Assembly (NCBI GenBank): GCA_031315995.1
Contig: JALDRG010000015.1
Location: 1 to 64,000, forward strand
From: Nitrospira sp.
GTDB taxonomy: Bacteria > Nitrospirota > Nitrospiria > Nitrospirales > Nitrospiraceae
Length of the DNA: 64,000 nt
Direction: 5' to 3'
Position numbers and translations under genes: made by a program
Notes under the pieces: model-generated
What the model was told of the DNA's origin: nothing
Databases searched by the model: none
The model's input: the letters and a program-made list of their open reading frames with translations, nothing else
In this document: positions 39,729 through 48,279 of the stretch, piece after piece
Layout of the letters: every line of letters starts with the position of its first letter
How positions within the stretch are numbered: the stretch's first letter is position 1

Positions 39729-40748
39729 GTGACGCATTCTCCCATCGCAAACCTTGAAACTTTTCGTGCCCTTCTGGCTGCCTATCGATTGCCACGGGTT
39801 ATTGTGACGGCGCTTGAGCTGAATGTGTTTACAACAATGGGGTCTGGAGCGTGGTCCATCCCGAAGCTGGCTCAGGCCCTTGACGTGAGCCGACGTGGGC
39901 TGGACATTCTTTGCCGGAATCTTGCGATGTGCGGGCTGTTGAGTAAGAGAGGGAAGGTGTATCGTAATACCCCGTTTTCCGCAACAGTGTTAAACGCAAC
40001 GCATTCCAAGTATCGGGGCGCCTATCTCGAGTTGATGCAACGTCAGTGGGAGGACTGGTCGCAGCTGACTCAGGCGGTGCGAAGTGGGTTCCCCCTGGAC
40101 CGAGATAAGCCTGACTCGCCGGCATATCGGCGTCAGTTTACCTGGGCCATGCACCACCGCTCGCTTGATGTAGCGGCAAGAGTCGCCGAAGGACTTGATT
40201 TGAGGCAGGCCGCCACATTGCTGGACCTTGGCGGAGGGCCGGGGACCTATGCGATGGCCTTTCTGGCGCAGTATTCAAAGCTCAAGGCAACCATTTGTGA
40301 TCGTGCTGCGGCCTTGGAGGTGGCCAAAGAGATTGCCGCCACACACAAGGCACGAAAGCGACTGTCCTATCTTCCGTTCAACTTTATGGATGAGGCGATT
40401 CCCGGTCAGTACGATGTGGTGTGGTACTCCAACGTGCTCCATATCTATTCTCCCCAAGAAAACCAGGCGCTGTTTAGACGGGTGCACTCGGCATTGTCCA
40501 GAGGAGGACGACTGATCATTCAGGATGCATTTCTTCACGACCACGAAGCGCTCCACCCGGAAGAAGCGAGCCTTTTTGCGGTAAGCATGTTGCTGTTCAC
40601 GGAAAGAGGAAACACCTATTCGTTGCGTGAAACGGCTAAGTGGCTTCGAGCCGCGGGGTTCGTAAAGATCAGACCAGTCAGGATGAAGAAGGGAACTGAA
40701 GATTGGGATGGGGGGATCCTGGAGGCCGTTCGACCGGCCGGAAGGTGA
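39729..40748 (+). CDS. SAM-dependent O-methyltransferase-like protein
   Basis: A 339-residue class I methyltransferase with an N-terminal winged-helix dimerisation domain (LPRVIVTALELNVFTTMGSG, then LAQALDVSRRGLDILCRNLA) and a Rossmann domain with the SAM motif LLDLGGGPGTYAMAFLAQY followed by DVVWYSNVLHIYSPQENQAL and LSRGGRLIIQDAFL. This is the arrangement of plant-type and secondary-metabolite O-methyltransferases. It starts with GTG. Substrate unknown. Its last 71 bases overlap a membrane protein gene on the other strand. Confidence 0.85.
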   Translation: MTHSPIANLETFRALLAAYRLPRVIVTALELNVFTTMGSGAWSIPKLAQALDVSRRGLDILCRNLAMCGLLSKRGKVYRNTPFSATVLNATHSKYRGAYLELMQRQWEDWSQLTQAVRSGFPLDRDKPDSPAYRRQFTWAMHHRSLDVAARVAEGLDLRQAATLLDLGGGPGTYAMAFLAQYSKLKATICDRAAALEVAKEIAATHKARKRLSYLPFNFMDEAIPGQYDVVWYSNVLHIYSPQENQALFRRVHSALSRGGRLIIQDAFLHDHEALHPEEASLFAVSMLLFTERGNTYSLRETAKWLRAAGFVKIRPVRMKKGTEDWDGGILEAVRPAGR

Positions 40749-41094
40749 GGGCGCAACGGCCCCCGAAGATCATGATGAGGAAGTTGAGAAGACTACTGCC
40801 CATCGTCAACGCCAGGATGAGAGGACGGATCGAAGTTTGGCTTGCTTCTTGGACGATTGTTGCGAGATCGAGTGCAAGCGCGATCGTGCTGTACATGACG
40901 GTTGCCATCACGATCCAGTGTTGATGGATGAAGACGAGCCCTCCCACCAGCAACGTCGGAAACCCGAAGAGAAAACCCAATAAAACGCCGACTCGTATTG
41001 TTGAAACCGATAAGCTCGACTCGACGGTAAAGAGGACGCTTTCCAGTGCGATGAGGGCGACGAGAAGCGCGATGATCGGACGAGACGCTGGCAT
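40678..41094 (-). CDS. Four-helix membrane protein, unknown function
   Basis: A 138-residue protein with about four transmembrane helices (PIIALLVALIALESVLFTVE; VGVLLGFLFGFPTLLVGGLV; WIVMATVMYSTIALALDLA; PLILALTMGSSLLNFLIMIF). The start chosen at 41094 lies six bases after TATAGT on the minus strand, with TTGCGA at -35, so the mRNA would be leaderless; an in-frame ATG at 41124 falls inside the -35 box and is unlikely. Its 3' end overlaps the methyltransferase gene by 71 bases tail to tail. No family recognised. Confidence 0.7.
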   Translation of the reverse strand: MPASRPIIALLVALIALESVLFTVESSLSVSTIRVGVLLGFLFGFPTLLVGGLVFIHQHWIVMATVMYSTIALALDLATIVQEASQTSIRPLILALTMGSSLLNFLIMIFGGRCALTFRPVERPPGSPHPNLQFPSSS

Positions 41095-41100
41095 AACGGC

Positions 41101-41129
41101 ACTATAGCTGCCGCATTCGTCCATCGCAA
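41101..41129 (-). promoter_or_regulatory. Promoter giving a leaderless mRNA for the membrane protein
   Basis: On the minus strand TTGCGA (plus 41129-41124), 17 bases, TATAGT (plus 41106-41101). The ATG at 41094 lies where transcription should start. No ribosome-binding site is present. Confidence 0.5.
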
Positions 41130-41169
41130 GTCGTCTTGTCCAGAGCCATGTGTCGGTTAGGTATTCGTC

Positions 41170-41576
41170 GTGGATGTCGTAATCAGGGATCTGCCCACAC
41201 CCATCCGAGGCGTGTGCACGCTCATTTACGACGGAAGCTGCCGGTTTTGCATGAAGAGCAAGAGGGATCGAGCTCCTGTCTCGCTCAATCCAGCCGGGAT
41301 CAATTAGATTCGTTCCTCACCAAAGCCTTGCAACGGAGTAAAATTTTGGTCTCGACTATCGGCCAGGTCCTCCCGATGTTGTTTACTGCTTCGGTCCAGG
41401 CGGTGCCCATTAGAAAATGTCTCGATCATGTTCCTCTCCTTGCGGACCTTCCAGGCGGCTGACTAACACAAGTTCGTTTCTTTCTGCCTGGGATGAAGCC
41501 AGTCGCCCATCGGCTCTGCGGACTCGTCCGCAACCTCTATCGCTGGTTCGGTGTCAAACTTCTCTTGCCCCTGTAA
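41170..41576 (+). pseudogene. DCC-family thiol-disulfide oxidoreductase relic
   Basis: A GTG at 41170 opens IRGVCTLIYDGSCRFCMKSK, the N-terminus of the DCC family (DUF393) with its D-x-x-C-x-x-C, but the frame stops at 41305-41307. Another frame downstream ends with a segment (MKPVAHRLCGLVRNLYRWFG, stop at 41574-41576) that resembles the C-terminal helix of the same family. The gene appears to have been broken by frameshifts. The surrounding region from 41130 to 41720 holds no other convincing gene. Confidence 0.5.
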
Positions 41577-41720
41577 AGACCACCCCCTCCACGCGCCATT
41601 TGAAAACCGCCGTAACGGGTCAGCATGCCCCCAACCTTTGAGGGGACAGCCCGGGCCGCTGTGTGATTTACGGCGCATGGGTCTTCGAGTGAGAATCCGC
41701 CTCTCAACAAGGAGGCACAC

Positions 41721-42677
41721 GTGGCCCTACATACCTGTCGAGAGTTCATCGCGGGCTCGGCTCTCGGAACAAGGCAATCTGAAAGGAGGGAGGAGACTGG
41801 TCGTGGAATACCAAAGAGACGGTTGGCGCTGACGCTATGGTCGACGGTTGTCTTTTTATTCGTTTCCAGTCTGTCCTCGGCTGCCCCGTATCACTTCCCG
41901 TCCAGCAGTGAGGTTGCTCCTGACCATCGAGGCAAGGTAACGGCCAAAGCGCCGGCCGATCATTCAGAGGTATTGGCGGCTGGGTTTGGATTTCAAGCGG
42001 CCGGATCTTCGATGATTACGATTCGGACGTATGACGCGCCGACTGGCGCCATCTTGTCGGAGGATTCATTCGATGTGAATGTCAAGGAAGAGGGCGAGGC
42101 TGCACATGATGAGAATAAGGGACGCATTTTCGCCGGTGGAATTGGAACCGACTCTGCGGGGAAATCAACATTCATGTTAAGAGTGTACGACGCGGAAACG
42201 GGCAGGTTTCTCTGGGAGGGGCAATTGAATTTGCTCAAGGTTGGTGAAGGACGGACGACGGGGGTCTGCGCCACAATCATTCCGAGTCGTCCATCGGCGT
42301 CTCAGGTCTCGGCGTCCAACCCCAAGCCTCTCCAAACTCTCTTCTCCGTCCGAGCCGTAAATCCTTCCACGGGAGGGCTTGTCTGGCAGGATCAGTTTGC
42401 CCCGGGGGTTCGAAAGCGGGCACGGTTAGAAGGTGTGTCGGTCGGTGGCCCGTTCGTCAGGCTGGTCAGCGACCCCATCGGACATATTTTCGATTTAGTT
42501 GTGCGGACGTACGATCATACCTCAGGAGCGCTTCTCTGGGAGGATTCGTTCGAGCAACTCGATCATATTGAGGAGCCTTCAGTCGAGCCGGAGACCAACG
42601 CCTATCCTCAGGCCATTCCATCCTGGAATTCCACCGAGGTCTTGGGCGCCGATGTTTTTCAGACGGCGTTGAGATAG
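41721..42677 (+). CDS. Exported protein with four PQQ-propeller-like repeats
   Basis: A 318-residue protein starting with GTG behind AAGGAGG. A long N-region leads to a signal peptide (RRLALTLWSTVVFLFVSSLS, cleaved near SSAAP). The mature part has four similar units: IRTYDAPTGAILSEDSFD, LRVYDAETGRFLWEGQLN, VRAVNPSTGGLVWQDQF and VRTYDHTSGALLWEDSF. The D-x-x-[TS]-G-x-x-x-W pattern is that of quinoprotein-like beta-propeller blades. Four units are too few for a usual propeller, so it may oligomerise. Function unknown. Confidence 0.75.
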   Translation: MALHTCREFIAGSALGTRQSERREETGRGIPKRRLALTLWSTVVFLFVSSLSSAAPYHFPSSSEVAPDHRGKVTAKAPADHSEVLAAGFGFQAAGSSMITIRTYDAPTGAILSEDSFDVNVKEEGEAAHDENKGRIFAGGIGTDSAGKSTFMLRVYDAETGRFLWEGQLNLLKVGEGRTTGVCATIIPSRPSASQVSASNPKPLQTLFSVRAVNPSTGGLVWQDQFAPGVRKRARLEGVSVGGPFVRLVSDPIGHIFDLVVRTYDHTSGALLWEDSFEQLDHIEEPSVEPETNAYPQAIPSWNSTEVLGADVFQTALR

Positions 42678-42680
42678 CGA

Positions 42681-44117
42681 TTAGGACTTGGGCTGAGCCG
42701 CTGTGGATACCAGGCTGTCTGCCCATTGTTGTTGGAAGTGGTCGTAGGACAGCAGGAGTCTATCTTGCATTGCCGCGGAGATTGTCTGGCGGGCTTTCAG
42801 ATGGAGCAGTACCTCGTGAACTTTATGCATGCCGAATCGTTCTATCAGATAGTGTGTGGCGGCATTGGCTTCCATGTAGGCGAGGCTCACCTTCTCCGCC
42901 GGCAGACTTTCCCAGCTACCCTCAAGTGCTGTCAATGGAACCAGGCTGTGTTCCCCGGGCGTGACGCGTGTGACATCTTGCCATGGATCACCTGCTAGTT
43001 GCATTGCCAAACCTTCGTTGAGCCAGGTTGGAATGGCTCCGCCGGTTGCTCCCAGTTCTTCGTGAATCAGCGCATGAACAAATTCGTGACGAAGCACTCG
43101 AGTCAGCCAGGATCGATCCGTTGCTGCACCTTGAGTGGGGATTTGAATGCGTCCGAGCACGGGATCGAACAGACCATCCGCCCAACTAGGGCTCCCGGTG
43201 GCGCCTTGAAACTGATTCTTGGTGTGCAAAACGACCATGATCGGTTTTGACGGGAAGAAATTGAACTTTTGCCCGATTTCACGATAGGCCTCTTCGAGAA
43301 TATCCAGCACGGTAGTCCATGTGTCCGGGTCCTCGTTGCCGTCGTACTTGACGGTAAAATGGACGCTATGGTGGGTTGAGAATTTCTCCTCGATCCTTTC
43401 GGTGCGATGCACCTTCGCCGTGACCGTCTTGATGTAGGACTGCAGACCGGGGTCTTTCTTAATTCGTTCTTTCGCTTGCGCCAGATGTTTGTCCGCCTCA
43501 GTGAGGTGATCCTTCTCCTGTAGCAGATCCGCCAATGCAACGTGAGGGAACGGCTCATCCGGGGACAAAATCACCACTCTCCGGAGAAACTCTTCCGTGA
43601 GTGCCGGGTCACGTAGGCCCCAATAGGCATGGGCAAGGTTGATGTGGGCAATGGGGTTCTGGGGGTCGAGGGCGACGGACTTTTTAAACGCCTTCACGGA
43701 GACTTCAGTGCCGCCGCTCTTTTCTTGGAGGATTCCGAGGTTGTTCCATAGTATCGCGACGTGACGTTTAGTGGCGGATTCCGTCAAGATCGATGCCGGG
43801 AGTTCTTCGAGCTTCGTCTCTGCCAAGGCGACATTGCGCTTCTCAAGTTCTTCGTGAATGGCTCCGAGCAACTCAGAGTGTCTCGGAACCGGAATGCTGA
43901 CGGGATCGATGGTCCTGGACCGCTTCAGCTCTGGGGCGGCAGCGTCTTGCGGCGGCGCCACAGGAGCGGTGGATGCAGGAGCGGTTTCCTCGACAATGAC
44001 CGGTGGGGGAGGTGTCTCGTGAAAATAGTGAGGCTTCAGCCAGGTTTGATAGAAAATGAAGATGCCGATCAGAACGGCCAGAGGCCCAAGAATATGTTTG
44101 ATATTGCGCCGATACAT
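42681..44117 (-). CDS. Membrane-anchored TPR protein with a zinc metallopeptidase domain
   Basis: A 478-residue protein. An N-terminal membrane helix (ILGPLAVLIGIFIFYQTWL) is followed by a proline-rich linker, TPR units (NNLGILQEKSGGTEVSVKAF, LAHAYWGLRDPALTEEFLRR) and a C-terminal gluzincin-type peptidase domain with HEFVH in LTRVLRHEFVHALIHEEL and the downstream glutamate in PTWLNEGLAMQLAG. The start at 44117 follows GGAAGGA; the frame is open to 44255 but that part has no such site. It faces the periplasm and may process or survey envelope proteins. Divergent from recG. Confidence 0.82.
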   Translation of the reverse strand: MYRRNIKHILGPLAVLIGIFIFYQTWLKPHYFHETPPPPVIVEETAPASTAPVAPPQDAAAPELKRSRTIDPVSIPVPRHSELLGAIHEELEKRNVALAETKLEELPASILTESATKRHVAILWNNLGILQEKSGGTEVSVKAFKKSVALDPQNPIAHINLAHAYWGLRDPALTEEFLRRVVILSPDEPFPHVALADLLQEKDHLTEADKHLAQAKERIKKDPGLQSYIKTVTAKVHRTERIEEKFSTHHSVHFTVKYDGNEDPDTWTTVLDILEEAYREIGQKFNFFPSKPIMVVLHTKNQFQGATGSPSWADGLFDPVLGRIQIPTQGAATDRSWLTRVLRHEFVHALIHEELGATGGAIPTWLNEGLAMQLAGDPWQDVTRVTPGEHSLVPLTALEGSWESLPAEKVSLAYMEANAATHYLIERFGMHKVHEVLLHLKARQTISAAMQDRLLLSYDHFQQQWADSLVSTAAQPKS

Positions 44118-44240
44118 GGGTGTCCTTCCGTGAATCCTACGCAAAATCACTCTAACACCGAGCCGGGAGTGGACCAAGGAAAGTTGCAAAAGCAGCGCGG
44201 GGCCTTCCTGTCGGCTGCTTGTTCCATGAAGATCCCCTCG

Positions 44241-44269
44241 TTGAGCCTCCGGCATGGCTGTGGTACGAT
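44241..44269 (+). promoter_or_regulatory. recG promoter
   Basis: TTGAGC at 44241-44246, a 17-base spacer, TACGAT at 44264-44269. The upstream in-frame ATG at 44254 lies inside the spacer, so translation should begin at the ATG at 44281, about four bases after the expected transcript start. No ribosome-binding site precedes it. Confidence 0.5.
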
Positions 44270-44280
44270 CCCGCTCTAGG

Positions 44281-46821
44281 ATGCCACGTCCTGATTCTCC
44301 TGATTTTCACGATCCTTTCCAAGCCTTCCTGTCTCGTGTGACCAGACCGATTGAATTTGCCTGCCGTGATGCCTATGCCCATCTCTCAATGGTGAGAAAT
44401 CTCGACCATTTCGTATCGGAACAGGTGATTGGCGCCCTTGGCGAGCGAGTCTATCCTCAACCGCTCGAGACCGAACTGCTCTCGCTCCGTAATCTCTTTG
44501 TTGATTTCCACACGCGGCTCACACCCGTTGAACAACAGGATCGGCTCAGGCAGGCGCTGGTGCTGCTCAGCCGTCTACGAGGAAGAGCGCAGGACATCGA
44601 TCAGTCTGTGCCTGCTTCGAAGGAGAGCCCCGCCCTGCCATCCCCCCTTCGGTCCGGTCACGCGCGACCCCTGTGGGAGTTGCCGATTCAGTTTGCAAAA
44701 GGGGTTGGCCCCAAACGAGCTCTCTTGCTGGAGCGCCTGGGAGTTCACACCATTGAGCAGGCCTTGTGGACACTGCCCTGGCGGTATGACGACCGTTCAG
44801 TGGTCACGCCAGTGGACAAACTGGTGCCGGGAACCACGCACAGCGTCTGCGGGGTGATCACTCACACGGAGGCGACGCGCGCACGGTTTCGCCGGCTGTC
44901 GATTCTCGATGTCACGCTTCAGGACGCAACGGGGACCGTGCATGCGGTGTTTTTCAATCAACCCTACCTGGAAGACGTGTTGAAAGAAGGGGTGCGGGTG
45001 ATGATGTCGGGACGCGCGGTCGCCGGCCGGCGCGGATGGACAGATGTACGACTGGAAACGACGCAATTTGAAGTGCTGAGTGGAGGCGAGGATGAGTTGC
45101 TTCATGTCGGCCGGATCGTTCCGATTTATCATGAGACGAAAGGCTGGACATCACGCCAGATGCGGGTGTTGATGCAAGGGTTGCTGGCTGAGTACGGGGC
45201 AGACTTGGTGGAGGTGCTGCCCCTGTCGGTGCGCGTACGCCACCGGTTTCCACCGATCGGCGAGGCGATGCAGCAGGTGCATTTTCCTCCGCCGAAGACA
45301 GATCTGGCTGCGCTTGACCATGGGAGGACGTCCGCGCACCGCCGATTGGTATTTGAAGAGCTTTTTTTGTTGCAGGTGGCCATGGTGCTACGCCAACAGG
45401 AGACGAAAGCAGAACTCAAAGCATTTCGGTTCAATCCGCACGTGGCTCAGCTGAAGCAGCTCGCGCAGATCCTGCCGTTCACGCTGACCCCCGCGCAGGA
45501 ACGTGTATTCCGTGAGATCGAGGCCGATATGGTCAGTTCACGGCCGATGAATCGCTTGGTGCAGGGTGATGTCGGGTCCGGGAAGACGATTGTGGCGCTG
45601 CATGCCCTGGTGATGGCCTGTGGATCGGGCTGCCAAACCGCGCTGATGGTCCCAACCGAAATTCTGGCCGAGCAGCACTACCTGAATCTCACTCCACTGT
45701 TGGAAGCGGTGGGCTTGAAGACGGTGCTTCTGACGAGCGGCGGGAAAGCGAAAGAGCGGAACGACACGCTGAAGCAGTTGGAGTCAGGCACCGCGCAGGT
45801 CGCGATCGGTACACATGCGTTGATTCAAAAGAAAGTGCGGTTCGCCAAGCTTGGATTGGTGATCGTCGATGAACAGCACAAATTCGGCGTCCTGCAGCGA
45901 AAGACGTTGCTCGAGAAGGGATATCGGCCGGATGTGCTGGTGATGACGGCGACGCCGATTCCGCGCACCTTGGCAATGACCGTCTACGGAGATTTGGATG
46001 TGTCGGTCATCGACACGCTGCCGCCGGGACGGAAACCAGTACGGACGCTGCTTTACACGGAAGGGCAGCGGTACAAAACCTGGCAATTGGTGCGCGACGA
46101 ATTGAAGGCCGGACGTCAGGCGTATATCGTCTACCCACTCGTCGAGGAATCTGAAAAAGTCGATCTCAAGGCGGCGATCCAGGGAGCGGAACAGCTGCAA
46201 CGCGAGATCTTCCCTCAGGCACGAGTCGGATTGCTGCATGGTAGGCTGTCGAGCGCAGAAAAAGAGCGCACCATGGCGGCGTTCAAGGCCGGGACGATTC
46301 AGATACTCGTAGCGACCACGGTGATCGAGGTCGGGGTAGACGTGTCGAATGCGACGGTGATGGTCATCGAGCATGCCGAACGGTTCGGGTTGGCACAGTT
46401 ACATCAACTACGAGGGCGCGTCGGCCGGGGGGCGCATCAATCGCTCTGTCTATTGATGGCCACCTATCTTGCGCGAGAGGCTCGGGCGCGGGTCAACCGT
46501 GACGGCGGGCCGGAGCAGACTGTCTCCCCTGCGCAACAACGGTTGGCTGCCCTGGTGAAATCAAACGATGGATTCGTCATTGCCGAAGAGGACCTCCGGA
46601 TCAGGGGGCCCGGTGAGTTTCTGGGGCTGCGGCAGTGGGGGGTGCCGGAGTTTCGGGCCGCGAATCTGGTGCGAGACGCGCAACTGTTGGAGCAGGCTAG
46701 GCAGGAAGCCGTGACCTTACTGGAGAAGGATCCGGAACTGACGCTGCCTCAGCATCAGGACTTCAAAGCCGCCGTGTTCCGGCGCTGGCGTGGCAAGCTG
46801 GCCTTAGGAGATGTGAGCTAA
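44281..46821 (+). CDS. recG: ATP-dependent DNA helicase RecG
   Basis: Remodels stalled replication forks and branched DNA. The 846-residue protein has an N-terminal extension of about 130 residues, the wedge/OB domain (HSVCGVITHTEATRARFRRL, TGTVHAVFFNQPYLEDV), and the helicase core: Walker A GDVGSGKTIVALHALVM, the DEQH box IVDEQHKFGVLQRK, MTATPIPRTLAMTVYGDLDV, EVGVDVSNATVMVIEHAERF and LHQLRGRVGRGAHQSLCLL. The N-terminal extension is longer than in E. coli (693 residues). The start is chosen from the promoter position. Confidence 0.97.
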   Translation: MPRPDSPDFHDPFQAFLSRVTRPIEFACRDAYAHLSMVRNLDHFVSEQVIGALGERVYPQPLETELLSLRNLFVDFHTRLTPVEQQDRLRQALVLLSRLRGRAQDIDQSVPASKESPALPSPLRSGHARPLWELPIQFAKGVGPKRALLLERLGVHTIEQALWTLPWRYDDRSVVTPVDKLVPGTTHSVCGVITHTEATRARFRRLSILDVTLQDATGTVHAVFFNQPYLEDVLKEGVRVMMSGRAVAGRRGWTDVRLETTQFEVLSGGEDELLHVGRIVPIYHETKGWTSRQMRVLMQGLLAEYGADLVEVLPLSVRVRHRFPPIGEAMQQVHFPPPKTDLAALDHGRTSAHRRLVFEELFLLQVAMVLRQQETKAELKAFRFNPHVAQLKQLAQILPFTLTPAQERVFREIEADMVSSRPMNRLVQGDVGSGKTIVALHALVMACGSGCQTALMVPTEILAEQHYLNLTPLLEAVGLKTVLLTSGGKAKERNDTLKQLESGTAQVAIGTHALIQKKVRFAKLGLVIVDEQHKFGVLQRKTLLEKGYRPDVLVMTATPIPRTLAMTVYGDLDVSVIDTLPPGRKPVRTLLYTEGQRYKTWQLVRDELKAGRQAYIVYPLVEESEKVDLKAAIQGAEQLQREIFPQARVGLLHGRLSSAEKERTMAAFKAGTIQILVATTVIEVGVDVSNATVMVIEHAERFGLAQLHQLRGRVGRGAHQSLCLLMATYLAREARARVNRDGGPEQTVSPAQQRLAALVKSNDGFVIAEEDLRIRGPGEFLGLRQWGVPEFRAANLVRDAQLLEQARQEAVTLLEKDPELTLPQHQDFKAAVFRRWRGKLALGDVS

Positions 46822-46858
46822 GCAGTTTGGAGGCTATCGGTTCGGTGAGGGGTGATCG

Positions 46859-47185
46859 ATGGGAATGTTGCAGCGCTTGAGTCACGATTTGCGTGCCGGC
46901 TGGGTGACCTTACGGCATGGGACGGCCAAGGCCGCCACGCGCGCCTTGGAAGAGGGTGAACTGCTCCGCTACCGGCTGGAATTGCGCAAACTCGATCAGC
47001 AGCTCGATGACTTGCATAGTGACATCGGCGAACGAACGATCGAGTTGTACGAGCGTGGGGAAGCGGCGGATCGCATTCTGTCTGACTCTGAAGTCACCCG
47101 TCTGATGCAACAGGTGCGCGCCCTGCAGGATGAACGCACTAAACTGCTGCTGGAAATGAACGACATCACCGTCGATGGGCCCTGA
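46859..47185 (+). CDS. 108-residue coiled-coil protein, unknown
   Basis: Starts 37 bases after recG behind GAGGGG. It is predicted to be mostly helical with heptad-like repeats (YRLELRKLDQQLDDLHSDIG, VTRLMQQVRALQDERTKLLL), suggesting a coiled coil. No motif recognised. It lies between recG and the exopolyphosphatase gene and probably belongs to the same transcript. Confidence 0.8.
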   Translation: MGMLQRLSHDLRAGWVTLRHGTAKAATRALEEGELLRYRLELRKLDQQLDDLHSDIGERTIELYERGEAADRILSDSEVTRLMQQVRALQDERTKLLLEMNDITVDGP

Positions 47186-47195
47186 GGATCCCCCC

Positions 47196-48146
47196 ATGAT
47201 CGTCCCGCCGATTGCGTCTCCACGTATACTAGCCGGCATCGATATCGGCACCTTGACCTGTCGCTTGCTCATAGCTGAAGTTGCCCCGTCCGGAGGATTA
47301 CGAGAACTGCGGTCCGATCGACGCATCCTTCGCTTGGGGCAGGGAGTCGATCGGGATCGCGTGCTGCATGCCGACGCTATAAAGCGGGTCGTGGACACAC
47401 TAAAGGCATGGCGCCAGGTGATCGACGGGTATCAGGTTGAGGCGACGATCGCCGTGGCGACCAGCGCGGTGCGGGACGCGAACAATCGCGAGGAGTTTCT
47501 AAGAATGGTGCGGCGGGAGGCCGGGTTCCAGGTCGAGATCATTTCCGGAGACGAAGAAGCACGGAGGACCATGCTCGGCATCCGTTCCGGCCTGCCTCCT
47601 GGCGTGACTGATCTCCTGGCACTGGATATTGGGGGCGGGAGCACGGAGTTCATTCTGGATAGGCCTGGGCAACAGACGGTGGCGCGGTCGCTCGACATCG
47701 GGGTGGTCCGCCTCTGCGAACGTCTGCTCCATCACGATCCTCCGACGAGAGAAGAAATTGAGCAGGCACGTGAATGGGTTGGGCGGGACACCAAGGCTAC
47801 CGTCAAAGAGATGCAGGGCTATCAGTCGGCAACGTTCGTTGGGACAGCCGGAACGATCACGGCCCTCGCCGCCATGGCGCAGCAACTTCCGGTCTACGAG
47901 CCGGCCCGTATCCATAACTATCGGCTGACACTCGCTGCCGTGCAGGAGCTCGAGCAGAGGCTGCTGAAACGCAAGAAAACCGACCGTGTCGGGCTACCGG
48001 GTCTGGAGAAAAATCGTGAGGATGTCATCGCCGCTGGTGCGTTGATCCTAGTTACGGTCATGGAGACATTGGAGATGTCGAGCGTGCTTGTGAGCGACTT
48101 GGGGTTGAGGGAGGGCGTACTGCTACATGTGGCCGGTGCTGGCTAG
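47196..48146 (+). CDS. Exopolyphosphatase/guanosine pentaphosphatase (Ppx/GppA family)
   Basis: A 316-residue ASKHA-fold phosphatase that degrades polyphosphate or pppGpp. It shows AGIDIGTLTCRLLIAEV, DGYQVEATIAVATSAVRDAN, LLALDIGGGSTEFILDRPGQ and FVGTAGTITALAAMAQQL. The ATG at 47196 has GAGGA upstream and fits the family start; an ATG at 47175 would overlap the preceding gene by 11 bases. It is the short form lacking the C-terminal HD region of proteobacterial Ppx. Confidence 0.92.
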   Translation: MIVPPIASPRILAGIDIGTLTCRLLIAEVAPSGGLRELRSDRRILRLGQGVDRDRVLHADAIKRVVDTLKAWRQVIDGYQVEATIAVATSAVRDANNREEFLRMVRREAGFQVEIISGDEEARRTMLGIRSGLPPGVTDLLALDIGGGSTEFILDRPGQQTVARSLDIGVVRLCERLLHHDPPTREEIEQAREWVGRDTKATVKEMQGYQSATFVGTAGTITALAAMAQQLPVYEPARIHNYRLTLAAVQELEQRLLKRKKTDRVGLPGLEKNREDVIAAGALILVTVMETLEMSSVLVSDLGLREGVLLHVAGAG

Positions 48147-48279
48147 ATGCTCAATCTCTGCGCAGTTACTCATGTGGATCCGTATGCCTATCAACTACGA
48201 AGCTTGGCTTGGTCAGCGGGTGGCTCAGCTTGAGGATTACCTCCTCTCGTGCGGGAGTGCGATAGCAGTCGTGCGGACG

